Assembly: GCF_005862305.2 (NCBI RefSeq)
Contig: NZ_CP054021.1
Coordinates: 3,823,501 to 3,887,500 of the forward strand
Origin: Rhizobium indicum
Lineage (GTDB): Bacteria; Pseudomonadota; Alphaproteobacteria; Rhizobiales; Rhizobiaceae
DNA: 64,000 nt
Direction of reading: 5' to 3'
Of this stretch, positions 50,679 to 59,967 are shown piece after piece. Numbering within the stretch: the stretch's first letter is position 1; each line of letters starts with the position of its first letter. Under the pieces are notes generated by a model. The model did not search any database. It was not told the origin of the DNA and saw nothing but the letters and a program-made list of their open reading frames with translations. The position numbers and the translations under genes were made by a program.

Positions 50679-51986
50679 GTGAGCAAGGTTATCAGTGAAT
50701 CGAAACGCTCCCTCAATCGGCATGTTGCCGTTGTCGGTGTATTGTCGATAGCCCTCGTTTGCGGCATTGGCGGTTGGGCGGCGACGACAGAGCTTTCGAG
50801 CGCCGTCATCGGCGAGGGCGTGATCGTCGTCGACGGCGATGTCAAGAAGGTGCAGCACCTGACAGGTGGTATCGTGTCGGAATTGCTGGTTTCCGAAAAC
50901 GACCATGTGACGGCAGGGCAGGTGCTGATACGGCTCGATGGGACGACGACAAGAGCGAATCTCTCGATTGTGGAAAGCACGCTCGCCCAGCTTTATGCGC
51001 GCCGCGCCCGTCTGAAGGCGGAACGAATCGGGGCAGATTCGTTCGAGGTCGAGGAAAACATCAGGGATCTGACATCCAGCACCTCCGCAGAGAAGCTTCT
51101 CGATGGCGAGCAGAAGCTGTTCGACAGTCGCAGGACGGCGCTTATCGGAATGAAGAGCCAGTTGGCATCGCGCAAGGACCAACTGGGCGAGCAGGTAAAG
51201 GGGTTGGTCGTTCAGATCAATGCCACCAACGATGCCTTGGGCTTGATCGAACAGGAGCTTGAGGGCATTGATACGCTCTACAAGAAGGGCCTCGTCACGC
51301 TTCAGCGTTTGAATACGCTCAAGCGCGCCCGCGCCGATCTCCAGGGCAACAGCGGCCAAGAAATCGCAGCTAAGGCGGAGGCCGAGGGTAAGGCAATCGA
51401 GATCGATCGCCAGTCGATTCAGCTGGATGAGGATCGCCGTTCGGAGATCGCAAAGGACCTGACCGACGTCGAGGCGCAGATCGCCGAATATGAAGAGCGG
51501 CGCGGAACCGCAGTCGATCAGCTGCACCGTCTCGACATTACCGCACCGTTGACTGGGCGAGTTCACGAACTTTCGGTTCACACCGTCAACGGTGTCATCG
51601 ATCCCGGTCAGACGTTGATGCTCGTCGTTCCAGAAAATAACGAGCTTACGGTCGAGGCGAAAGTCGCCACCCGCGATATTGACCAGGTTCACGTCGGCCA
51701 GTCCGTCGATGTGCGTTTCAGCGCTTTCGATCAACGCACGACGCCTGATGTGAGCGGTGAGATTACCTCGATCGCGCCCGATATCGTCAAGGATGAGCGC
51801 ACGGGCATCAGCTACTATCCCCTGCGCGTCAAGCCGAAAGCTGAAAGCATTGCCAGGATGAAGACGATAAAGCTCTATCCCGGCATGCCGGCGGAGGTCT
51901 TCATCAAGATCGGCGATCGGACCGTGATATCCTATCTGACGAAGCCGCTGACCGATCAGATGCAGCACGTATTTCGCCAGGAGTGA
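50679..51986 (+). CDS. prsE: Type I secretion membrane-fusion protein PrsE
   Basis: 435 residues of the HlyD family: membrane helix (VAVVGVLSIALVCGIGGWAA), lipoyl half (VSELLVSENDHVTAGQVLIRLDG), coiled-coil hairpins (about 110-290) and the AprE-type C-terminal beta domain (ISYYPLRVKPKAESIARM). GTG start with AGAGGGAAG before it, 15 bases after prsD. It links PrsD to an outer-membrane TolC-type channel; the only TolC sequence here is a fragment (34741). Confidence 0.92.
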   Translation: MSKVISESKRSLNRHVAVVGVLSIALVCGIGGWAATTELSSAVIGEGVIVVDGDVKKVQHLTGGIVSELLVSENDHVTAGQVLIRLDGTTTRANLSIVESTLAQLYARRARLKAERIGADSFEVEENIRDLTSSTSAEKLLDGEQKLFDSRRTALIGMKSQLASRKDQLGEQVKGLVVQINATNDALGLIEQELEGIDTLYKKGLVTLQRLNTLKRARADLQGNSGQEIAAKAEAEGKAIEIDRQSIQLDEDRRSEIAKDLTDVEAQIAEYEERRGTAVDQLHRLDITAPLTGRVHELSVHTVNGVIDPGQTLMLVVPENNELTVEAKVATRDIDQVHVGQSVDVRFSAFDQRTTPDVSGEITSIAPDIVKDERTGISYYPLRVKPKAESIARMKTIKLYPGMPAEVFIKIGDRTVISYLTKPLTDQMQHVFRQE

Positions 51987-52135
51987 TTGGCGGCTGTTTC
52001 GCGTCGTTAATAGCCCGACGTTTCAAAGCAGCCGTTGTCATCCGCCAGGATGGGGATTGGATGGTTTCGCATTGCTCGAACAGGCATGCGCGGCCATTTC
52101 ACGAAATTGTCTCAAGCCTGCTGCAAGGTCTCCTC

Positions 52136-52831
52136 ATGATATGTTTGCAGTTTTGGCGAGCGGTGCCGACTGAGAGGCGACCGGCGTATGGACTGGTTCT
52201 GTTTCTGGCGTGTCTGGTAATGCTTTCGGCGGTCAGGAACGGCTATGCCGATAGTCCCGTGCCGCTGAAAATAGTGGCCTTCGGAACATCCTTGACGGCG
52301 CGGGGGGGATGGCAGCCTGCCCTTGAGACAGAGCTTGCAGCCTGCCTGCAGAAGCCGGTGAAGGTCGAGAGCGTTGCAAAAAGCGGTGAAACGTCACTAT
52401 GGGCTCTGACCCAGATTGATCGCGTCGTTGCCGAGCAGCCGGATATCATCCTGATTGAGCTCTACGCCAATGATGCGACATTGCATCGGTTCGTGTCGCT
52501 TGCACAAAGCCGAAAGAATATCGGCGACATCCTCGACCAGCTTCAGAAGCGCCTGCCGCAAGCGCGGATCATCGTCATGGCCATGAATCCGTTTTCAGGA
52601 TTGCGTGGGCTGATCCGTCCCTTTGTCGACAGTTACGTCTCTGCACATCAGGCGGAGGCGCAAAAACGTGGTCTGGAGTTTGTCGACCACCGGCCCAATT
52701 GGGAGCGTCTGACGCCGGATGATCTGGCCACGGCAATTCCTGATGGCGCGCATCCTCTGCCCGACATAGCCTCCAAAATCATTGCGCCTGAGCTTGTCAA
52801 ACGTATCGCCGGCAACAATTGCGGAGAATGA
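52136..52831 (+). CDS. SGNH/GDSL-type hydrolase, secreted
   Basis: About 231 residues: signal peptide-like N-terminus (YGLVLFLACLVMLSAVRNGYA), block I with the nucleophile in IVAFGTSLTARGGW, block III-like ELYANDATLH and the catalytic DGAHP of block V. Probably an esterase acting on acyl decorations of the EPS. The frame is open back to the prsE stop; ATGs at 52061 and 52136 compete, and the signal peptide favours 52136. Confidence 0.75.
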   Translation: MICLQFWRAVPTERRPAYGLVLFLACLVMLSAVRNGYADSPVPLKIVAFGTSLTARGGWQPALETELAACLQKPVKVESVAKSGETSLWALTQIDRVVAEQPDIILIELYANDATLHRFVSLAQSRKNIGDILDQLQKRLPQARIIVMAMNPFSGLRGLIRPFVDSYVSAHQAEAQKRGLEFVDHRPNWERLTPDDLATAIPDGAHPLPDIASKIIAPELVKRIAGNNCGE

Positions 52832-52873
52832 AAATTCGCTGGTAAGCGTCAAAGGCTATGACGGCTCTCGGGG

Positions 52874-53350
52874 TCAGACTGCCGTAATATAGTTTTTCAG
52901 GTAGGTGACCAGTGAAGCCCGACCGGCTTCCGACGAATCTTCGTGAGATGGGCTATCCAGCTCTTCAAGCAGATAGTTCCGGAGATCGTCATCGGTGTGT
53001 GCGACATAGATGCCCGGCCGGCCCACGAGCTGGCTCACCGTGGCGAGCTGATGATCGTTTCGGTGCTCGCCGAGAGCCGCCTGTCGGGGAACGAGAATGA
53101 TCGGCTTTCCAAAACGCTTGGCCGTAAGCACGGTGCCAATTCCCGCATGAGAGACGATGACACTTGCATCGCGAAAGACGTTGTCAAAGTCCTTGGGCTC
53201 GATATTCTTGATCCATTTCATATTCTGTGGCGTGTAGGTGCCCTTGCCGATCTGCGCCAGAACCGGTTTCGACAGTTCGTTTGCGAAGGTGTCGACAGCC
53301 TTGACGAGGCGATCAAACGGCAGCTGCGTTCCGACGGTGACAAGGATCAA
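52874..53350 (-). CDS. pssE: Glucuronosyltransferase subunit PssE (Alg13-like)
   Basis: 158 residues, GT28 C-terminal-like: ILVTVGTQLPFDRLVKAVDTF at the start and VIVSHAGIGTVLTAKRFGKPI for the nucleotide-sugar site. PssE and PssD together transfer glucuronic acid, the second step of EPS repeat assembly in R. leguminosarum. The start is TTG overlapping the pssD stop (TTGA), with AGGAG seven bases upstream. Confidence 0.88.
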   Translation of the reverse strand: MILVTVGTQLPFDRLVKAVDTFANELSKPVLAQIGKGTYTPQNMKWIKNIEPKDFDNVFRDASVIVSHAGIGTVLTAKRFGKPIILVPRQAALGEHRNDHQLATVSQLVGRPGIYVAHTDDDLRNYLLEELDSPSHEDSSEAGRASLVTYLKNYITAV

Positions 53351-53805
53351 AGGACAGCTCCTGCGTAGTGGGGGCCATCCGGCCTCGACAGATGTTGCCA
53401 TTGCGTGAGCCAGAGCGTCGCAATATGGCCGGCCAATTTACCCGATAGGGACAGCTTCTCGACATTGGCGACGCTATCGATCCAGATCGTCCGCTTGCCC
53501 GTCAATTTGCCGGCCAGCAGGCAAAAAAGGCCGGGTGCGGCACCGGTCGAGATGATGACGTCGGGCCTGTGTTTGATGACGATGGAGAAGGCGGTGAAAA
53601 AGCACCGGATCGACATGGTAATCGAGTCGCGGCTGCAATCGGGAAGGACTAGTCCGCCCCGAATGTCGTATTTTGCAAGCAGTCCCGGGATGGTCGTTGC
53701 AAAGACGATATCGCAGCCATCGAATGCGCCGCGCATGGCCATCAGCTGTTCCCAGTGGCCGCCTCCCGACGAGGCAGCGAGAACCTTCAATTTTTTCTCA
53801 GTCAT
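53347..53805 (-). CDS. pssD: Glucuronosyltransferase subunit PssD (Alg14-like)
   Basis: 152 residues: KVLAASSGGGHWEQLMAMRG at the N-terminus (acceptor-side GGGH loop) and VIISTGAAPGLFCLLAGKL. Alg14-type proteins anchor the catalytic Alg13-type partner to the membrane. Start at 53805 preceded by AGGAGAT. Coupled to pssE. The spacer 53806-54014 shows no supported gene. Confidence 0.88.
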   Translation of the reverse strand: MTEKKLKVLAASSGGGHWEQLMAMRGAFDGCDIVFATTIPGLLAKYDIRGGLVLPDCSRDSITMSIRCFFTAFSIVIKHRPDVIISTGAAPGLFCLLAGKLTGKRTIWIDSVANVEKLSLSGKLAGHIATLWLTQWQHLSRPDGPHYAGAVL

Positions 53806-54014
53806 AAACAGGCATCTCCTATATTTGACCGATGGATAAGGGCGAAAACCGTTCTGTTCGAACAGCGATTGGGTCACGATAGTTCAGTAGAAGTGTACCA
53901 TTTTTGGCCCGGTTGATTGAAGCCTTGATGTTCATGGACAGCCAATCTTTGTGATGTTTCAGCTCGAACATAATAACGCTCAGAACTCTTCCAAGGGCGC
54001 CTGCGTAAACAATA

Positions 54015-54995
54015 TCAGAGAGCGGCATTGGGCTTGTATTCCTGGTATGCATGTCCGAGAATCCCATTAACCATGCCCGCGCCGCGTAAAACGTGGGTAA
54101 GGGCTCGCATGCCCCAATAGGGTGAAATCAAGATCGCCGGCAGCATGACCAGCCCAAGCACGACTCTCGTGGCGCCATAGGCCGCGCGATAGATCCGGCG
54201 CTTGAGGTTGCCATGCAGGACCTCGCTGACGGCGAAGGTATTGCCGAGCCGATATTGTCTTTGCAATACCCATTTCCAGGTCATCCGGCTGGCCGGAACG
54301 ATATCATGGACAAGCGCCTTGTCAGCCCAGAAGATCTGCATGCCACGGCGGATGGCTTGGTTGAAGAAAAGGTAATCCGTGCCCCCGGTGAAGCGCATCT
54401 TCTCTTCGAAACGCAGATTCCATGAACGGATCAGGGGATAGTCGAACATGACGTTGTTCGATGCCGCATAAGCAATGCGTTGACCGTCCTTGTTCTTCTT
54501 GCGCTCGAACACCCTTGCCTTGATGAAATATTCCGGCGGGTTTTCGGGATAGACCGGTTGGACGGGGCCATAGACGCAATCGGCGCGGTTTTTCTCCCGT
54601 GTCTCCAGCATCGCATCCAGCCAGCCGTCGACCGGCCATTCGTCATCGTCGAGAAAGCAGAAGAGGTCAGTGCCTGGAGGTGCCGAATCCAGTGCGCGAT
54701 TGCGGGCAAAGGGTATGCCCTGGTTTTGTTCGATGACGTAGATCAGGTCGTAGGCACCTGTTTGGCCAAAGCTCTCTACCGTGGCCCTTGCGCTGCCGGC
54801 CGCATCATTATCCACGACCACCATGGTGAGATGATAAGGGCGAGCCGGGTGCCTGACCTGGCGCGTCATGACGTCAAGCAGCTTGGCAATCCCGTCGAGG
54901 CGCCGATAGGTCAGCACACCAACGGCGATCTTCAGTGGTGCGACGCCTGCTTCTGTGCCGACGGATGAATGCGGAAAAGTCTCTTGCTGATTCAT
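54015..54995 (-). CDS. Family 2 glycosyltransferase, ExoM-like
   Basis: 326 residues: IAVGVLTYRRLDGIAKLLDVM, the acidic FLDDDEWPVDGWLDAM (DxD) at about 125, and FTGGTDYLFFNQAIRRG. C-terminal hydrophobic segment (ATRVVLGLVMLPAILIS). Cytoplasmic enzyme adding one sugar to the lipid-linked EPS unit; sugar specificity unknown. ATGA overlap with the preceding gene. Confidence 0.9.
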   Translation of the reverse strand: MNQQETFPHSSVGTEAGVAPLKIAVGVLTYRRLDGIAKLLDVMTRQVRHPARPYHLTMVVVDNDAAGSARATVESFGQTGAYDLIYVIEQNQGIPFARNRALDSAPPGTDLFCFLDDDEWPVDGWLDAMLETREKNRADCVYGPVQPVYPENPPEYFIKARVFERKKNKDGQRIAYAASNNVMFDYPLIRSWNLRFEEKMRFTGGTDYLFFNQAIRRGMQIFWADKALVHDIVPASRMTWKWVLQRQYRLGNTFAVSEVLHGNLKRRIYRAAYGATRVVLGLVMLPAILISPYWGMRALTHVLRGAGMVNGILGHAYQEYKPNAAL

Positions 54996-55876
54996 GACTG
55001 TCCTCTCCGCAGCATATTTCCCAAACGCTTGCGCGCCGCCATCAAGGCCACTTCGGTCGCTGCAGCATCGCCGAACGGACCGCCGGCCACCGTGTTGCGA
55101 GCTTCGCCCCGGAGCTTCAGAAGCGATGTCGTTTCGGCAATTCCACCGGCCACCAGGCTCTTACCGAGTGCCTGCAACCCGTCATAGCGGCGTGCCAGTT
55201 CCAGCCCAGTCGCGATCATGATCCGCGGGCGCAGTGTCTTTGCCCTGCTCGTGCCCGTGTAGCGGTTCGACTCATGAATGCGCTGAAACGTCAGCGGTGT
55301 TTCGACTATGGCGCCGCGACCCAGATAGGCGGCTGCAAACTTGATGTAATTGTCGCTGAGGACGACGTCTGTCGCGACGGACATCGGCAGTATCTGGGAC
55401 AGCAGATTGCGGCGGAAGCTCAAGCCCGATGTCGGAACCGGAAGTGAGGGAAAGCCGCCCCTGCGAAGCGTGTCCCGCTTGTCGAACAGTGTCACTTGCA
55501 ACTCTGCAGGAGGCTGGTCGCTTTCCTCGGTCGTCACCCGGTCGAAGCACCAGTCGATCTCGTTGCGATCGTAGATCTCGGCGATACGAGCAAGTTTGCC
55601 GGGCAGAAACGCATCATCGGCATCGAGGAGAAAGAGGATATCGCCGCTTGCGGCCGCAAAACCCGCATTGAAGCTCGATGCCTGGCCGCCATTTTCCTTC
55701 AATACGGTCAGGATCCGCTCGCCATAGGAAGCAAGAATCTCTTGGGAATCATCGGTGGAGCCATCGTCGACCACAATCACTTCGAAGTCGGGATAGACCT
55801 GCGAAAGAACACTGTCGATGCATGGGCGCAAATACCGGCCGTAATTGAAATTGTTGATAAGCACCGATATTTTCAA
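54992..55876 (-). CDS. Family 2 glycosyltransferase with TTG start
   Basis: 294 residues: LKISVLINNFNYGRYLRP, VIVVDDGSTDDSQEIL, DILFLLDADDAF (DxD). The TTG at 55876 has GGAGG seven bases before it and overlaps the stop of the preceding gene (TTGA). A damaged copy of its first 30 codons sits at 57971-58055. Confidence 0.87.
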   Translation of the reverse strand: MKISVLINNFNYGRYLRPCIDSVLSQVYPDFEVIVVDDGSTDDSQEILASYGERILTVLKENGGQASSFNAGFAAASGDILFLLDADDAFLPGKLARIAEIYDRNEIDWCFDRVTTEESDQPPAELQVTLFDKRDTLRRGGFPSLPVPTSGLSFRRNLLSQILPMSVATDVVLSDNYIKFAAAYLGRGAIVETPLTFQRIHESNRYTGTSRAKTLRPRIMIATGLELARRYDGLQALGKSLVAGGIAETTSLLKLRGEARNTVAGGPFGDAAATEVALMAARKRLGNMLRRGQS

Positions 55877-56847
55877 TGCACGACCTCCTGCGCTAGTCGA
55901 CCAGAATGATTTACCGCCGGTGCGTATCGGCGAAGTCCGGCGCGGTAGCCACGCATGTAATAGTACTTCCAGATGGCCCAGAACCGCTTCTTTGATCGCG
56001 GCAACGGATAAAGGAGGGCTGCCCGAACCGCCCAGTTGGCGCTCTCGATCCAGGTTCTTAAGGGGATTCCCCCGATCCTTATACCTTTTGGAATGTCCTC
56101 GGCGAAGAGCGCTGGCATTCCATAGCCAAGACGTTCCCCACGCTTCTGTACCCAAGCCTCTGTCACGCTAGAGGCTGGAATCCAATGATGAACAATGGCC
56201 TCGGCGCACCGATAGGTTTTCACGCCGCTTCGGGATAGGCGGCTGACAATTTCCGTATCCTCTCCCATTGCGAAAAGACCTCCTGGAAGCGGCCCGATAT
56301 CTTCGCGGAATCGAACGTTGCTGCCAAGCAATTCGCGACGCACGGTCGTGTTCGGACCCCAAATTTTTGTCGGGTCGCATGGGCCACTGGATTCCTGGTC
56401 GGATATGGCGAAGGTTGACCCCATGGGAATCCAGTCCAACAGCGGATCCCCATGGGGATAATGCTCCCAATTTGGAAGAATTCGGCCGCCGATAACGCCG
56501 AAATCCGGGTTCGCCTCCGCGCATGCAGCGATCGAACTCAACCAGTTCGCATCTGCCTCGACGTCGTCGTCCGTAAAAACGATCAGCGCTCCTCGAGCTA
56601 TCGCCAGAGCTGCGTTCATAGCTCCTGATTTGCCTGGGCGGGTATGATTAACAACAACAATTGGAAGCTTCTTTGCATATTGGTCGAGAAGCTCCTGTGT
56701 TTCGTCTTTACTGTTGTTGTTGACGGCAATCAGTTCCCATTGTTCGACTGGAAGGTTTTGCCCCAACATCGAATCCAGCATCTGTTGAAGCCGTCTGCTG
56801 GCGCCGTTGAAGGACGAAAAGATGACACTAATTCTCGGATCCGTCAT
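55873..56847 (-). CDS. Family 2 glycosyltransferase (paralogue of 58079-59023)
   Basis: 324 residues: ISVIFSSFNGASRRLQQMLDS, AVNNNSKDETQELLD, LIVFTDDDVEADANWL (DDD motif) and a conserved C-terminal KKRFWAIWKYYYMRGYRAG. Throughout its length it mirrors the product of 58079-59023. The exact start is uncertain: ATG 56847, TTG 56850 and GTG 56856 all lie close to GGAGG. Confidence 0.88.
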   Translation of the reverse strand: MTDPRISVIFSSFNGASRRLQQMLDSMLGQNLPVEQWELIAVNNNSKDETQELLDQYAKKLPIVVVNHTRPGKSGAMNAALAIARGALIVFTDDDVEADANWLSSIAACAEANPDFGVIGGRILPNWEHYPHGDPLLDWIPMGSTFAISDQESSGPCDPTKIWGPNTTVRRELLGSNVRFREDIGPLPGGLFAMGEDTEIVSRLSRSGVKTYRCAEAIVHHWIPASSVTEAWVQKRGERLGYGMPALFAEDIPKGIRIGGIPLRTWIESANWAVRAALLYPLPRSKKRFWAIWKYYYMRGYRAGLRRYAPAVNHSGRLAQEVVH

Positions 56848-56938
56848 CAAACCCACTCGCCTCCTGACGTGCGAAAATCCTGCCCGCTGCCTCCGCAGCT
56901 GGAGCACTTCCTGTCGATGCCGCGGTTTAGTGCTTTTG

Positions 56939-57907
56939 TCATTTGGCACCGACCTGAGAGTAGATCGTTTTATTCATCGTAGATCGCTGCTTGAGAAATT
57001 GGCGCAGGATCCCCTGTCTCACCGACTGCGCCCAGAGCAATTTGAAGCGAACGCCGCTTGGCGGAAATCTCTTGACGACGAAGCTGGCCGGCACCATCAG
57101 AAGCCATCTCAAGGCGCTAGCGATGGGCAGACCGCCAATTTTCGTTTTTCTGTCGAAGAGGTCCGGCCGAACGATAACCAAGCCCATGCCATAACGCTCG
57201 CCGCGCCGCAAAACCCAGCCTTCGTTCACATAGCCCTTCCTGACAATGTGCCGAACCCCGGGATGCCGCGAGTGAAAAGCCTTGGCTCCATTCTTCTCCA
57301 ACCTGAGAGCGAAAGCAGTATCCTCACCCATGGGGAACTGAGCGACAGTGGCATCGGGGCCGAGGCCGTCGTGAACGATATAGCTGGATCCTAAAATGGA
57401 ACGACGGAAGGCCGAATTCGGCCCCGATATCAATGCCGCTGAAATCGGCCCCTCGGGTAGACCGCCATTTAGCGCATAAAGAATCCCCAGATGCCCATAC
57501 TTGACTAACCACGGTGCAGGCCTTTCCTCCCATTCGGGCGTGATTAAGCCGCCGAATATGGCAAACTGTGGCTGCTCATCTGCCAAGGTGAGAAACTGCT
57601 CGATCCAATCCGGCGCGGGAATGACGTCGTCATCGGTTAAAATGACGAGTTCGCCCTCCAGATGGCGGAAGCCCAAAGTCAATGCGTACTGCTTACCTTG
57701 TTTTGGCTCAAAATAAACTTCCAGCGGAAGCCGCTCCTTATAGGAATTCAAGACTGCTGCAGTGTCATCGCTGCTGTTGTTGTCGACCGCAACGATTTTC
57801 CATTCTTCCTTCGGTAAGGTTGAAGCGCACAGTGCGTCAAGCATCGTTGGCAGAGTCTTCTCGCCGTTATAAGTTGAGAACAGTATTGTAACCTTGACTT
57901 TGCTCAT
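56939..57907 (-). CDS. Family 2 glycosyltransferase
   Basis: 322 residues: VTILFSTYNGEKTLPTMLDAL, VDNNSSDDTAAVLNSY, LVILTDDDVIPAPDWIEQF and GEDTAFALRLEKNGAKAF. Related to but clearly distinct from the flanking paralogue pair. Terminal basic-hydrophobic tail suggests membrane association. Sugar specificity unknown. Confidence 0.9.
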   Translation of the reverse strand: MSKVKVTILFSTYNGEKTLPTMLDALCASTLPKEEWKIVAVDNNSSDDTAAVLNSYKERLPLEVYFEPKQGKQYALTLGFRHLEGELVILTDDDVIPAPDWIEQFLTLADEQPQFAIFGGLITPEWEERPAPWLVKYGHLGILYALNGGLPEGPISAALISGPNSAFRRSILGSSYIVHDGLGPDATVAQFPMGEDTAFALRLEKNGAKAFHSRHPGVRHIVRKGYVNEGWVLRRGERYGMGLVIVRPDLFDRKTKIGGLPIASALRWLLMVPASFVVKRFPPSGVRFKLLWAQSVRQGILRQFLKQRSTMNKTIYSQVGAK

Positions 57908-57970
57908 GTGATGCTCCGGACCTCATTTCGGTCGGGTCGCTTCCCTGTGCGATTCGGGTCACGCCTTTAC

Positions 57971-58055
57971 CGATGTCTTGGGCCTGCGATAGAACGCTGT
58001 CGATGCGTGGGCGCAAATACTGCCATATATTTTTGATGAGCACCGAGAGTTTCAA
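57971..58055 (-). pseudogene. Relic of a glycosyltransferase 5' end (copy of 55876 start)
   Basis: Reading from a TTG at 58055, preceded by AGGAGG, the frame gives LKLSVLIKNIWQYLRPRIDSVLSQ, aligning to LKISVLINNFNYGRYLRPCIDSVLSQ of the gene starting at 55876, with a two-residue deletion. Similarity ends after about 28 codons. It directly follows the 58079-59023 gene, exactly as 55876 follows 55873-56847. Confidence 0.75.
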
Positions 58056-58078
58056 ATTACTGCCTCCTATGCAATCGA

Positions 58079-59023
58079 TTACTGCGTCATCGTCTGAGAA
58101 ACGTATCGGCGAATGCCGGCGCGATAGCCACGCATGTAATAATATTTCCAGATCGCCCAGAAACGTTTCTTCGATCGCGGCAGGAGATAAAGCATTGCTG
58201 CCCGGAAGGCCCATTGTGCGCTTTCGATCCAGGTCGGAAGCGGAACTCCGCTTAACCTCACCCCTCCAGGCACCTCGTCGGGAAAGAGCGCGGGCATGCC
58301 GTAGCCAAGCCGCTCACCTCTTTTCTGTACCCAATCCTCCGTCACGCTCGATGCCGGAATCCAATGATGGACCACGGCCTCGGCGCATCGATAGGACTTG
58401 GCGCCATTGGCCGCCAGGCGAATGATGATTTCCGCATCTTCACCCATGGCGAAAATCTTTCCGGGAAGAGGACCGATATCTTCGCGGTAGCGCACGCTTG
58501 TTCCGAGCAGCTCTCGCCGGACGATCGTGTTCGGGCCCCAGACTTTCGTCGGGTCACACGGTCCGCTTTGGGTGTCATCGACTATCGCAAAGGTGGATCC
58601 CATCGGAATCCATTCGATAAACCTGTCTTTTGGTTCTTTCTCCCATTCAGGGACGATTCTGCCGCCGAAGACGCCATAACTCGGATGGGCTGCGGCGCAG
58701 TCGACGATCGCTTTCAGCCAGTTCGGTTCGGCACGAACATCGTCGTCCGTAAAGACGACGAGATCCCCCTTCACCCGATCCAAGGCCATATTCAGCGCGC
58801 CGGACTTTCCCGGCTTGCGCTGCTGCAGGATGGTGATGGGAAGCTTGTCGCTATAGGTTTCCAAAAGATCAAACGTGCCGTCATTGCTATTGTTGTCGAC
58901 GGCTATCAGTTCCCACCGATCATGGGGAAGCTCTTGGCGCACCAAGGAATCCAAAGTATGGCGCAGCCGGCGGCTGGCGCCATTGTAGGATGAAAAAAGC
59001 ACGCTGACCAATAGATCCGACAT
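58079..59023 (-). CDS. Family 2 glycosyltransferase (paralogue of 55873-56847)
   Basis: 314 residues: VSVLFSSYNGASRRLRHTLDS, AVDNNSNDGTFDLLE, LVVFTDDDVRAEPNWL, then GEDAEIIIRLAANGAKSYRC and VTEDWVQKRGERLGYGMPALF, all shared with the paralogue. Family 2 enzyme of EPS repeat-unit assembly; which sugar it adds is unknown. Confidence 0.9.
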   Translation of the reverse strand: MSDLLVSVLFSSYNGASRRLRHTLDSLVRQELPHDRWELIAVDNNSNDGTFDLLETYSDKLPITILQQRKPGKSGALNMALDRVKGDLVVFTDDDVRAEPNWLKAIVDCAAAHPSYGVFGGRIVPEWEKEPKDRFIEWIPMGSTFAIVDDTQSGPCDPTKVWGPNTIVRRELLGTSVRYREDIGPLPGKIFAMGEDAEIIIRLAANGAKSYRCAEAVVHHWIPASSVTEDWVQKRGERLGYGMPALFPDEVPGGVRLSGVPLPTWIESAQWAFRAAMLYLLPRSKKRFWAIWKYYYMRGYRAGIRRYVSQTMTQ

Positions 59024-59106
59024 CAGTTATCAACCCTCTTGGTGAAGTCGAAAGAGAAAAGCTTCATATTTTGACTGCCTGTGCGATGTTCGAGAGGGAT
59101 CGGCGC

Positions 59107-59928
59107 CTACGCGGGGTTCGACCGCGTCTTACCGAAAAACTCGCGCCTGTGACCCTCGCCGACCATCCTCAGCTTACGAAGATTGCGCCACCACCGCCGC
59201 GGTTTGGTGAGTACGCCGCGGTTCAGGAAATACTGTCGCAGCAGGCTCGGTGCCTGACTATGCGATCCCCCGTGGGCGACCCGATAGACCGCCCCGCGAA
59301 AGGGAAGCTTCGTGAGCGGCGCTCCCCGTTGCGCAAGAATATCCGCTATGCGGACATGGCTGCCCAGCATCGACTTGATCCAGTCGAGCGAAGCATCCTC
59401 AAAGCGTTGCGGCAGTTCGTAGAGATCGGCACGAATAATCAATGAGGTACCGCAGAGATGGCTGAAGTCGTCGTGGCCAAACAGGAAGTTGCCGCCATCG
59501 TCCCAGATATAACCATGGTCGATCGTCCATCCGTTGGCGTCCCGATTTTCGGACACGTGCTGAACGATTCGCGAACTGACGAAATCGTCGTCATCGACAA
59601 TCATGAAGAAGCGACTGTCGGTGGCGTTCAACATGCCACTGAGAACACGACGGCCTTTGTCTGCCCGGAAGGCATCGAGGAAGTCTTCCTTGCTGCCCTT
59701 TCCAAGCTCATGCAGGTCGTTCGGCGGAAAGGTGACACGCACGGCGGAGAATTTTTCCGGCAGGTCAGGCAGATCGGCGCCTTCGTTTGCCACGATAATG
59801 CCGCGCCAGTCCCCATTGGTCTGGTTGGAAATGGAAGCCACGGTCTGGGTCAGATTTGCCTTCAGCCTGCTCCAGTCGCGGGCATTGTCCTGATGTCGGA
59901 CCGGGATAATGAAGGTGACAAGTGTCAT
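59107..59928 (-). CDS. Glycosyltransferase (GT-A fold, family 2-like)
   Basis: 273 residues: VTFIIPVRHQDNARDWSRLK, WRGIIVANEGADLP, and FFMIVDDDDFVSSRIVQHV with an extended acidic DDDD motif; C-terminus strongly basic (KPRRWWRNLRKLR). Related to uncharacterised rhizobial EPS glycosyltransferases. Forty bases downstream of the pyruvyl transferase gene. Confidence 0.85.
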   Translation of the reverse strand: MTLVTFIIPVRHQDNARDWSRLKANLTQTVASISNQTNGDWRGIIVANEGADLPDLPEKFSAVRVTFPPNDLHELGKGSKEDFLDAFRADKGRRVLSGMLNATDSRFFMIVDDDDFVSSRIVQHVSENRDANGWTIDHGYIWDDGGNFLFGHDDFSHLCGTSLIIRADLYELPQRFEDASLDWIKSMLGSHVRIADILAQRGAPLTKLPFRGAVYRVAHGGSHSQAPSLLRQYFLNRGVLTKPRRWWRNLRKLRMVGEGHRREFFGKTRSNPA

Positions 59929-59967
59929 CGGATTACCTCCTGATCCTGCAAGCGCGCAGCGTCTCCG

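Noticed and set aside
49449..51968. An 839-codon open frame on the minus strand opposite prsD and prsE
   Set aside because: It is the mirror of two well-recognised genes; GC-rich third positions of the real genes keep the opposite frame open. Its protein shows no family motif.
53819..54028. Possible small minus-strand ORF between pssD and the neighbouring glycosyltransferase
   Set aside because: It overlaps the end of the glycosyltransferase gene, runs past the pssD ribosome-binding area and has no recognisable domain or initiation signal.
57867..58214. A 115-codon minus-strand frame covering the glycosyltransferase relic
   Set aside because: As a whole it mixes antisense of two real genes with the relic; only 57971-58055 is meaningful, and it is listed as a pseudogene fragment.
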